From contig JBBRQD010000033.1 of NCBI GenBank assembly GCA_038227045.1, forward strand, positions 1 through 51,604: 51,604 nucleotides of DNA. Reading direction: 5' to 3'. The notes under the pieces were generated by a model. It was not told the origin of the DNA. It did not search any database and saw only the letters and a list, made by a program, of their open reading frames with translations. Made by a program: the position numbers and the translations under genes. Position 1 is the first letter of the stretch. Each line of letters opens with the position of its first letter. Positions 23,963-33,600 of the stretch are shown piece after piece. Source of the DNA: JANXLS01 sp038227045 (GTDB taxonomy: Bacteria; Planctomycetota; SZUA-567; H5-PLA8).

Positions 23963-24089
23963 TTCTCAGCAGTGATTTTTGTCTCTCGCAAATGACAAAG
24001 GGAAGCCCCACTCTGAGAAGCTGGCACATTGTATATCGAGCACAAATCGCGGCTAAAAGGTCGATGTTTGTACAAAATGTGCAAAAAAC

Positions 24090-24117
24090 TTGAATTGGCC
24101 ATAACATTGCTTATATT
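24090..24117 (+). promoter_or_regulatory. promoter of the small secreted protein gene
   Basis: TTGAAT (24090-24095) and TATATT (24112-24117), 16 bases apart, lie in an AT-rich region and leave a leader of about 110 bases before the next start codon. Confidence 0.6.
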
Positions 24118-24232
24118 AAACTGAGCATTTAGATGATAAATGAACAGAATTCGGAGCGGTCCGATAGTACGTGCCACCAATGGAACGTGGCGAATTGAAA
24201 TCACCCCGATTCTAAATTTAAGGAGAACGGTT

Positions 24233-24589
24233 ATGTTTACCAAATTCTTTTTCGCCACGTTGGTTTCAACTTTGGCGTTGAGTGCCTTCAGTTCGGAATC
24301 TACTCAGGCCGGTCGCTATCGCGTTGAAGGATCCATTAATTCGGGCGGTATGTCGGTTCAGACGGGCAGGTATCAAGTTTCATCCGAAAATACAGGTTCG
24401 TTTGCAATCCAAGGCCAGCAAAATTGGAATCAGAACGGTCAATCCCAAATGGCGGGCCGGTATTCGCAGGGCCAGTCTGACTTTGCGACGACGCGGTCGT
24501 TTAACGTCGCGCCGGAAGCTCGGATGACGACTCAGCGTGCTCCTGCCGCGGACGTTTCGAACAGGCCGGCCAACAACAACAATAAGTAG
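24233..24589 (+). CDS. small secreted Gln/Ser/Asn-rich protein
   Basis: A 118-residue protein with a signal peptide (hydrophobic core FFATLVSTLALSAF, likely cut near TQA-GR). The mature part is polar and low-complexity, with an internal near-repeat, GRYRVEGSINSGG and GRYQVSSENTG, and a third GRYSQGQSD. It ends in NNNNK. No enzyme motif. The excellent ribosome site (AAGGAG, spacing 8), own promoter and terminator suggest a strongly expressed surface or matrix protein. I do not recognise the family. Confidence 0.72.
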   Translation: MFTKFFFATLVSTLALSAFSSESTQAGRYRVEGSINSGGMSVQTGRYQVSSENTGSFAIQGQQNWNQNGQSQMAGRYSQGQSDFATTRSFNVAPEARMTTQRAPAADVSNRPANNNNK

Positions 24590-24629
24590 GCCGCATAGCG
24601 CAAATGTAGATCCGTGCAGTTGGAATATG

Positions 24630-24660
24630 GCGGAGGGCGAAAGCTCTCCGCTTTGTTGTT
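24630..24660 (+). terminator. intrinsic terminator with GAAA tetraloop
   Basis: A 9-bp stem (one G·T pair) closed by a GAAA loop, followed by TTTGTTGTTG, 40 bases past the stop codon of the small secreted protein gene. It also faces the 3' end of the convergent protease gene. Confidence 0.75.
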
Positions 24661-24678
24661 GAGACGTCGAAATCGCGG

Positions 24679-26646
24679 CTATCGTTTACTAACGGTCATC
24701 AACGACATTATGGCCGGCGGCAGCGCGAGTTTGATCTGGTCAATGGGAATCGCAAACGCGATTCCCGTATTGTTTTTACCGTAACGCGAAATGATCTGTC
24801 CGTTGAGGCCGATCAATTCCCCCGAAAGATTGAGCAACGGGCCTCCGGAATTGCCGGGATTGATGGAACAATCGGTTTGAATCGCATCGGCATACCGGCC
24901 CTGATGCCGATGCAGCGCGCTGATGATGCCCAGACTCGCGGCCGGTCCTCCGCTCTTTTCGCCCAATTTGAAGGGGTCGCCCAACGCCAGAACGCGTTGC
25001 CCGTTTTCAAGCGCGGCACTGCTTCCCAATTTTAGGTATGGCGCGTGCTCGATTCCGCGAATCTTGACCACGCACAGATCGCGCACGGAATCCCGGCTTA
25101 CGACATCGCATATCCGCGTGTGCTGCTCGCCTCCAAGCCGCACGGTCCAGGTATCCTGGCTGCCGGCCACATGGTAATTCGTCAATGCGTATCCATCTTC
25201 GCTGATCAAGACTCCCGATCCATCGCCGATGAACACAAACGCGTCGGAACTCCTCGCAACCAGTTTGGCAAGCGGATCGTCGCATCGCGGTTCTGTGCTG
25301 ACTGAATTGCCAAGCCAGGCTTGAATCGCGCGAGCCGGCGTAAAAAAGGACACTCCGGCATTCTGACTGCCATATTTGCACAGCGAATCGATGCGAGAAA
25401 CAATTCCGATGAGTTCGCCTTGTCGATTCAGTACGGTGCCGCCGGCGTCGCTTTCGTTCAAGCGCGCGTCGGTTTGCGCGGCCGTTCCATCCAAACGGCC
25501 CACGGCACTGACGATATTCTGATTGATTGAAACGGATGCCGCTCTCTTGCTTGCGATCGTGATCGGGATACCGGACACGACCTGCATTTTTTCATTCAGC
25601 GCAATCCAGTTCGTCGCTTTCCGTGAATCCATTTGCAGGAGCGACACATCCAGAGCGCTGGACTGTCGCACGACTGTGGCGTGTGCCGATTCGCCGCTGG
25701 CGAGTTCCACGTCGAGCCGTTGTCCTTCTACAAACACTCCCACCGTCAAAATATGCCCGGACGCATCAATCATGACTCCGGTCACCGTTCTCACGGCGCT
25801 GCCCGACACGGGAATTTTCACGAGTGCCGATAATGCCGTCGCGGTCGTTCCGTTCGAATTGTCTTGCCGAGCGCTCGCGGCGCTTTCGCATTTCGAAACT
25901 TTGTTGATCAGCAGTGTTGCATACGCACTCTTTATCCGATTGATCGGAATGGCGGTCGCCTTCATCCGCGTTCGATCCACGGCCAGGCAGGTCATTCCAA
26001 TCAATTGTCCGGCGTCGTTCAGAAACGCGCCGCCCTCCGAACCCGCGTTGATCGCGGCATCGGTTTCCAACGCGATTCCGCAGTAGCAACTTGCACTATC
26101 GCAACTGCACACATTGTACATGGATGTAATCGTGCCCGAACTCAGCGCAATCTGATGATCGGCACAGATGGAATCGAGAGGGTTCCCGGCACTGATCGCG
26201 TGGGAACCCACCGAAACTGTTGAAGAATCGGCCAGCGGAAGAAACGAAAAAGTGGGCGACCCGGCGGTCTCGATTTGTAGCAACGCCGACTCCGTGCCAC
26301 GATCGGTCGCAACGACCTCCGCGGAAAACGTCTGACCATCGGCAAATCGGATTTGAACCGGGCGCTTGTCTTTCGACAACAACGTGTTGGCTGTCAAGAC
26401 GAGCCCATCCCGCCCGACAAGGACGCCGCTGCCGGACTCCATGCCCTCGGTTCGAACCGACACCACGGTTTTGGACAACGAGGTCGAGAGTGCATGGTTC
26501 AAATCATTAAAGACAAACGGCGCGTCGGCAGACGACAGATTGATAGCGAAAATCATGACCCAAAAAAGAACGCTCGTCGCTAAAATTCGAATGAAAGAAA
26601 TACGGACTTGTTTCAGCGAGGACGTGAGAAGGTGGTCAAATATCAT
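24679..26646 (-). CDS. three-domain trypsin-like (S1C) protease, two domains degenerate
   Basis: A 655-residue exported protein with a hydrophobic signal segment at about residues 16-40 and three trypsin-like folds in a row. Domain 3 (about 465-650) has an intact triad in DegP-like context: H492 in TNYHV, D523 in VRDLCVVKI and S600 in NPGNSGGPLLN. Domain 1 (about 55-245) has T88, E119 and E204 at the three positions (NAGSEGGAFLN). Domain 2 (about 265-445) has V304, D333 and A401 (ESDAGGTVLN). One active protease therefore seems joined to two inactive copies. There is no PDZ domain, unlike DegP. Domain 1 also has a cluster of Cys (VCSCDSASCYC). A role in surface or periplasmic quality control or processing is likely; the two dead domains may bind substrate. 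Confidence 0.87.
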   Translation of the reverse strand: MIFDHLLTSSLKQVRISFIRILATSVLFWVMIFAINLSSADAPFVFNDLNHALSTSLSKTVVSVRTEGMESGSGVLVGRDGLVLTANTLLSKDKRPVQIRFADGQTFSAEVVATDRGTESALLQIETAGSPTFSFLPLADSSTVSVGSHAISAGNPLDSICADHQIALSSGTITSMYNVCSCDSASCYCGIALETDAAINAGSEGGAFLNDAGQLIGMTCLAVDRTRMKATAIPINRIKSAYATLLINKVSKCESAASARQDNSNGTTATALSALVKIPVSGSAVRTVTGVMIDASGHILTVGVFVEGQRLDVELASGESAHATVVRQSSALDVSLLQMDSRKATNWIALNEKMQVVSGIPITIASKRAASVSINQNIVSAVGRLDGTAAQTDARLNESDAGGTVLNRQGELIGIVSRIDSLCKYGSQNAGVSFFTPARAIQAWLGNSVSTEPRCDDPLAKLVARSSDAFVFIGDGSGVLISEDGYALTNYHVAGSQDTWTVRLGGEQHTRICDVVSRDSVRDLCVVKIRGIEHAPYLKLGSSAALENGQRVLALGDPFKLGEKSGGPAASLGIISALHRHQGRYADAIQTDCSINPGNSGGPLLNLSGELIGLNGQIISRYGKNNTGIAFAIPIDQIKLALPPAIMSLMTVSKR

Positions 26647-26841
26647 CGCTAATTTTGTGCCCCGGATAGTTACACATCCGAGTTATGCAATCACGATGCC
26701 ACCCAATTATTATATATTAATCCTTGATATGTAGAAGCTTATGATTTTATGCACAATTGATTGTATCATGTCGATTCTTGATCTATGTGGTTGATGATTA
26801 CCACCAAGACGGTTAAGAAAGTGAGTTTTAAGACAATTCTG

Positions 26842-27255
26842 CTACCGCTTCTTCGCCCTCCCGTATTGAACCGGCCACGCGACATCATCGCCCAATGTTG
26901 CCGCCGCACGAAGCGCCCAATATGGATCGGCGAGAAACGCGCGGGCCAGCAGCACCGCGTCCGCCTTCCCGCTTGAAATAATTTCCTCGGCCTGCCCAGG
27001 ATCGGTGATCATTCCGACCGCGCCGGTCGCGATGCCAGCGTCGCGCCGAATGGCCTCGGCGAATTGCACCTGATAGCCCGGGCCGACCGGAATCGACGCC
27101 TTAGGAACATTGCCGCCGCTTGAACAGTCGATCAGATCGACACCCAGCGCCTTGAGCGCCTTCGACAGTTGGATGGACTGCGAAAGATCCCATCCGCCAT
27201 CCGTCCAGTCCGTCACGGAAATGCGGGTGAAGACCGCGCAGACGGAAGCACCTGC
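26842..27255 (-). pseudogene. truncated NADH:flavin oxidoreductase (Old Yellow Enzyme) C-terminal part
   Basis: About 135 residues match the C-terminal half of YqjM-type OYE proteins: RISVTDWTDGGWDLSQSI, then LIDCSSGGNVPKASIPVGPGYQVQFA, GAVGMITDPGQAEEII, ADAVLLARAFLADPYW and the C-terminal WPVQYGRAKK. The N-terminal 200 or so residues with the flavin-binding start of the barrel are absent. Homology stops at about 27250, almost exactly where the 141-bp repeat begins at 27256. The enzyme cannot be functional as encoded. It looks like a gene cut by insertion or recombination at the repeat. Confidence 0.85.
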
Positions 27256-27396
27256 GGACTCTCTCGCAGAGAGAAATGGAGAGAGCGCGGCACATCGCAA
27301 TTCGTTTGAGTTTCACGGGTAAAAAGAAAAACCCCGAAGGGATCGCCTCTCGGAGTTTTCTGTTAACTGGTTGGGTGCATAGTTTCGCGACTTTTA
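27256..27396. repeat. 141-bp direct repeat, copy 1
   Basis: Ungapped match to 51464-51604: 132 of 141 bases agree and the last 85 (27312-27396) are identical. It contains a terminator-like hairpin (27328-27337 with 27350-27359, one mismatch, plus an inner 3-bp stem) flanked by A- and T-rich sequence, so it can stop transcription in both directions. It abuts the truncated OYE gene. The second copy runs to the window edge, so the true repeat may be longer. From 27397 to 27645 I see no gene. Confidence 0.93.
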
Positions 27397-27645
27397 GAAG
27401 GCTCCCCAAGCACAACCCTCTTAATAAGGACTCTCTGTTTTACCCAGCGGGGACACTAGAACTCGCCACTACCTGTGGCCTGAATTAAAAATCTGTCCGC
27501 ACTTCACCGCGCTTGGCCAAATGCCTATTTCCATTCATCACTCGAATCGGCCTCTTCCATCCCACTGCGCGGTCAAGTCATTCGCCATGCTCTTTTTAAG
27601 CCAAATCATAGTTTTTAAACAAGACGCTCATGGTAAGGCAGTCGA

Positions 27646-30600
27646 TCATTTGAACCCGAATTTACCCGTAGTCACTTTTTTCGTGGTCTTAAATATGACG
27701 GTGTCGACGTAACTTAGCGTAACGCCGTTGAATCCTATCTCGATTGTTATTTTCGTCGGCAACCCGTTTGAGTCTGCCGCAACACCCTGTGATAGAAGGC
27801 TTTTAAAATTTGCACCGCTGATCGTGAACTGCAATTTCGCGTTCTGCGCAGTCACGATTCCTCTGTGACTCTTCACCGTCAGTTTGGCTTTCACGTTCGG
27901 GGCATTCACCGCCGAGCCGGTTTTGCTGAAATGGATTGTCTGATTAATTCCCCCAATATTGACAGAGAGCGGTAGTTGTGTCAAATCCCCTTGCAGCGGA
28001 AAAGGAATCGTCGTTTTGAAACCAATTGAATCGGCCGGGCCGGTCAATTTGACGGAACCTTTCGTGACATGCGCCGCCGCAGTTCCCGGCAGAACATTGC
28101 CGCCGCTGATGGTCAGTGAAACGGTCGTTGTGGTCGTTAAAAGCGAGATCGGATCCTGGAGAGTCACCGTCACCGTGTAATTCCCCGCCGCAGCATAAAT
28201 ATGCTGAACGGCTGTACCCGCCAACGTCGCGCTGCCGTCTCCGAAATCCCACGTCACGGTCGCATCCGCCGGATTCGCCGCTGCCGCGAACATCACGGTC
28301 AATCCTGCCACTGCGGTGCCCGCGGAAAACGTCGGAGGGCTGACGAATGTCGGCACCGCGACAGTGGCACCGACGCTGAAGGTCGAGCCCACAGCAATAC
28401 CGTCGCTGGGTGTAACTTCCAGCGAGATGGCGTCTCCGGCATCGCCGTTTCCTGGAACGCTCAAATCTAAACTGTCCGTCGCAGTATACGTCGCCAGCGT
28501 GCGCTTCTTAATAAGGCCATTCACCTTCCAGACATAGTTGAGCAAGACTGCGTCGTTGTCTAAATCAATGGCCGCAACCGCAGCGACCAACGTGTCGTTG
28601 GATTGGAGCAACAGTGCATCGCTTGGATTGCCGATCACCGGCAAGTGTTTTACAATGCTCAATTGAACACCCGTCACCGCTGGCGCGGTGTTTACCACCG
28701 TTTCCGTCGCCGTCGCGACAGTGCCATTGGCGCTGCCGTCGTTGGGCGTGACCTCTACGGTGATCGTGTCGAACTTGTTGCCGTTACCGGCAACGCTCAA
28801 ATCGAAAGTGTCCATCACATTCGCGGTCTTCACGATCGTTCGCTTGGGCGCGCCGTTGACTTTCCACACATACGTCAGCAAAACGGGATCGTTATCGGCG
28901 TCGCTGGTTGTCACGGAGGCCGTCAGCATGTCGTTGGTTTTTGGCACTGAATTATCGAATGCAACGCTTGCAACCGGCAGCGAGTTCACCAAGAACGTCG
29001 CACTCGGGCCCGCAGGGCCTGCAACATTGCCGACGCCATCGGATGCCGTTCCGGCGGCCACCGAGAAACCCAGCGTGCCCGCGCCTGAGACGTTGCTGAG
29101 CGTCACCGTATAGTGCGCGTTGTCGATCGCCGTCACCAGCACCGTCGCAGTCGCGTTCAGCGACGCATTTAGTGCGATCGCATTTTGGATATTGATCGCG
29201 CCCACCGTCGTGAATCCGCTCGTGCCGCTATACGTAAGGGTATAGCTGACCGGACCGGTTTTCGACGAGGCGACCGACGGCCCACTGATCGCAATGGAGA
29301 GCGGCGAGGTGAAAACGCTGAACGTTGCACTGGGAGCCGGCGCCGACGCGCTATTTCCGGCCAAGTCCGTGGCGGTTCCCGCACCGATCGAAATGCCCAG
29401 CGTCCCGTTGCCGGAAAGATTCGTCAGCGTCACGATGCGGGTTGAACCCGAACCGCTGACGCTGAACGAGGCGCTAGCACCGCCGCTGCTGTTCAGCGTA
29501 ATGTCGTTGGCGCTCAATGTTGCCGAGTTGAAGTATGTATCGAAATAAGTGACTAGATAGGTAATAAAATCGCCTTTATTCGCACTGGTTTGGCTCGGCG
29601 CGCCGATTGTCACGGACGGCGGGTTTTGATCGACTGTGTACGTGGGGCCCGTCAAGCCCGCCGCGAGCGGATTGCCACCGACATTCTTGATCGTGCCGTC
29701 GTTGATGAGATTAAGTCCCAGCGTGCCGTTGCCAGACACCCCGTTTACCGTCACCGTGTAGGAGGCGCCGTTGCCTGCGACGACCAGCGGCGGAGTCGTT
29801 GTCATGCCGCTGAGCGTCAGCGTGAAGTCGGTCTTGTCCACTCCGCTGACGCTTTCACTGAACGTCACTGCAAAGACGACGCTGGACGCGTTCGTGTATT
29901 GTCCAGATGGCGACATCCGCGCGATCGATAATGCGGTCGGCGACATCGTGTTTACTAAAATGCCGACAGTCGATGGCACGTGGCCCGTCAGCGACACGTT
30001 GGCGTTGTTCGTTGCCGCGTCTTGAATCGTTGTCGTGTTTAACGCGATGGCCCCGACCGTGATGCCATCGCTGTCGTTGTCGCCAGATTGAACCGTGTAA
30101 GCATAGGTCACGCTGTTTGCGGTTTTCGAAATGAACACCGCTGTCTTCGAGGCCGCCCCAATCGTCAAGCCCAGTGTGTTGTTGGTTCCGGTCACCGTCA
30201 CGTTTGTGGTGAATGTAACCGTGAAGTTCAAGACTTGCCCCGCTCGATAGTAACCATCCGCTGGCACGGCAACGGACGCCACCGTCGGTCCGATCGAATT
30301 GATAGTCCAAGAGTAACTCTTGGTCGCGCTCATGTTGCCGGCGTTGTCCACGCCACGCACATTAAATGTATAGGTGCCATCAGCCAAATTGCTGTAATTT
30401 TGCGGGCTGGTGCAGTTCGCAAAAGGGGCGAGGTCCAAGGCGCATTCCAAGTGATTCACGCCCGACCCGCCTGTATCGGTGCCATTAAAAGCAAACGCTG
30501 CACTTTTACTGTTGGTTGGATTTGAAGGCTGGCTGGTGATCGTCACCACCGGCGGTGTGGTGTCGATCGTCCAAGAGCAACTCATGGTAGCGCTTACGTT

Positions 30601-33600
30601 GCCGGCGTTGTCCACGCCACGGACATTAAATGTATGGGGTCCATCAGCCAAATTGCTATAATTTTGCGGGCTAGTGCAGGTCGCGAAAGGGGCGAGGTCC
30701 AAGGCGCATTCCAAATGATTCACGCCCGACCCGCCTGTATCGGTGCCGTTAAAAGTAAATGTTGCACTTTTACTGTTGGCTGGATTTGAAGGCTGGCTGG
30801 TGATCGTCACGACCGGCGGTGTGGTGTCGATCGTCCAAGAGTAACTCATGGTAGCGCTTACGTTGCCGGCGTTGTCCACGCCACGGACGTTAAATGTATG
30901 GGGTCCATCAGCCAAATTGCTATAATTTTGCGGGCTAGTGCAGGTCGCAAAAGGGGCGAGGTCCAAGGCGCATTCCAGGTGATTCACGCCCGACCCGCCT
31001 GTATCGGTGCCTTTAAAAATAAACGCTGCACTTTTACTGTTGGTTGGATTTGAAGGCTGGCTGGTGATCGTCGCAACTGGCGGTGTGGTGTCGATCGTAA
31101 ATGCATTGGCGGCTGAAAACACGCTTGTGTTTCCAGCCACGTCGGTGGCGCTCGCCTTCACGGAACGCGCCCCTTCGGTCAGTGGCGACGTTGGGGTTAT
31201 GCTCCAGTTTCCGATCGCGTCCGCAGTCGGCTGTCCCGCCAACGCGCCGTCAATATATACATTGACAGTGCTATTTACTTCCGACGTGCCGCTAAAAGTG
31301 GGCTTGTTATTAGTTCCGATCGAACCATCGACCGGCGCGGCAATCACCGGCGCGTTTGGCGCGATTGAATCAATGATTACCGGCAGCGCCGTCGATGCGA
31401 CGCTGACATTGCCCGCAGCATCTTTGGCTTTCGCTGTGAGTGAATGTGTGCCTTCCGTGAGCGCTGACAGTTGAATCGTCCAATTCCCGGAACTGTCCGC
31501 CGCCACGCTCCCCAACATGGTCGTGTTCCCGCCAAACGTATCGAACAACGTGACCGTGGAGTTTGCTTCCGCCGTGCCCGTGACTTTGGGCGAGGTATTC
31601 TTTGTAATTCCGTCGCTTGCGGAAATGCCCGTATCGCTGCCGCTAGCCAGGGCCAAATTCACAGGCGGACTGGGCGGCGTGGTGTCAATTATGAGATTAC
31701 TGTTGGCCGACAAACTGCCCGCGGCACCCGGAGCGGGTAATGTTAAGGGGGCGTTAGTAACGTTGTCGCTTGCCAGCTTGATTGTGCCGCCGTTCAAGGT
31801 CAGCGCTGCAGTATTAAGGTAGTCGAGATGAGCACTGGCGTCGCCCGCTTGTACATTGTAGGTAAACGTTAGTGTGGTCCCGCCGTTACCCGATGTATAG
31901 GTGGCATTTTTGTTCACAGATCCCGTGGCCAATGTCAATAGCGGCGCTCCGGTGACATTAACCGCGTCGCTGAAATTTACTTCGAGCGATACCGTTGAGC
32001 CGGCGACATAGTACCCGTCGCTGGATAGGGATCTCACACCGATTAATAATGGAGATGCAGACTGCACCACGCTGACGTTTCTGCCCAGCAACGTAATGTT
32101 CGCCGTGCGGACGCTTCCGGTCAACGTGAAGCTGAAGGGAACGACGTCAACGCCGTTGGTAATTGTGCCGATGCTAAGCCATCCCTGGTCGCTCGTCGGC
32201 AGAAACGGTCCCGCAAGATTCAGCGTCGTGGGGATGATGGCGGGCAGGGAATCCGAACCCGCCGTCAGCGGCTCCCGCTTCGCATTGACATCCACAAACG
32301 CGTTAGGCTGCTCCTCGACCTGGTTGGTGCCTGTATCGGTAAAGTAGACATTGCCGATTGCACTGGCCGCGACACCTCCCAATGTTGGAAATTTCGTGGC
32401 AGTCACCGTACCACCTCCCGCATTGGACAGGCCTGCGGCGGCGGTAAATCGGAACGTCGTGGGAGATGGGATAGACAAAATGGTATACATACCGTCGTAT
32501 CCACTACCCACGTTCGCAAGGGCAATCGAGCTTCCTTGTGTAAATCCATGGGGTGCCGTGGTCGTAATGGTCGCAGTGGTTCCCGACGCCGTTGCCATGC
32601 CACCTGCTCCGGCTGGCAAGTTGGTCACGCTGGATGCGAATTGAAACGTCGTGTTTGTGGGAACGTTCGATATGGTAAACGATCCGTTATAGCCGGTCTG
32701 ATCCACATTCGCGATCGTGACGTGGTCGTTGAGCGAGAAGCCGTGAGGCGACGTTGTCGTCACTGTCACGGTGATTCCTGTAACGAACGCCATTCCACTG
32801 CTCGCACCCGCCAAGTTGCTAGTCTTCGCCGTGTATTGGAAAGACATGTTGGATTGAACCGCCGTAATGGTAAAAGATCCGTCGTATCCCGTGCCGATTC
32901 CCGATAAGATGACCGTATTGCCAAGGGTAAATCCATGCGGAGACGTGGTTGTGATGGTGACGGTCGTGCCCGATTCGACCGCATTGGAAACCGTGGCCGA
33001 GAGCGTCGCGGCGCTTCCCGATACCGACGCCGTTCCGGTGCTTGCGCCTGTCAAATTGCTTGCGCTGGCCGTATATTGAAACGTCGTCGTGGAGGGCGCG
33101 GACGTAATCAACCACGTGCCGTCGAATCCGGTGCCGACGCCCGAAATGACGACGATTTTTCCAGCGGAAAACCCATGCGGCGTCGAAGTTGTAATCGTCA
33201 CGGTGGTGCCCGATTCGGTCGCGGTCGAAATTGTTGCGGTGGACTTTTCGGTTGCGGTGGCGACGGTCGCGACGGTCATTTCGGTTGCGCCGGGAACGTT
33301 GGATGCCGCGATGGTCGCGCTGCTCGACGTGGAACGCGGAATTGCCAGCGTGCTCAACGTTTGTGTCGCCGCGCTCCACTTTTTAAACGCGCCGCTGCCC
33401 GCGTCGCTGATGTAAACATTGCCCGAACCGTCCACTGCGACGCCAATGGGCGTTTTCAGTCCAGTGGATATCAACGTCGTTGTCGTCTGCGTTGCCGCAG
33501 TCCATTTGCTGATCGAGTTGCCGCTGCTGCTGGAAATATAGAGATTGCCCACAGTATCGACCGCCACGCCGGACGCACCGGTTAACCCGGAAATGAGCGT

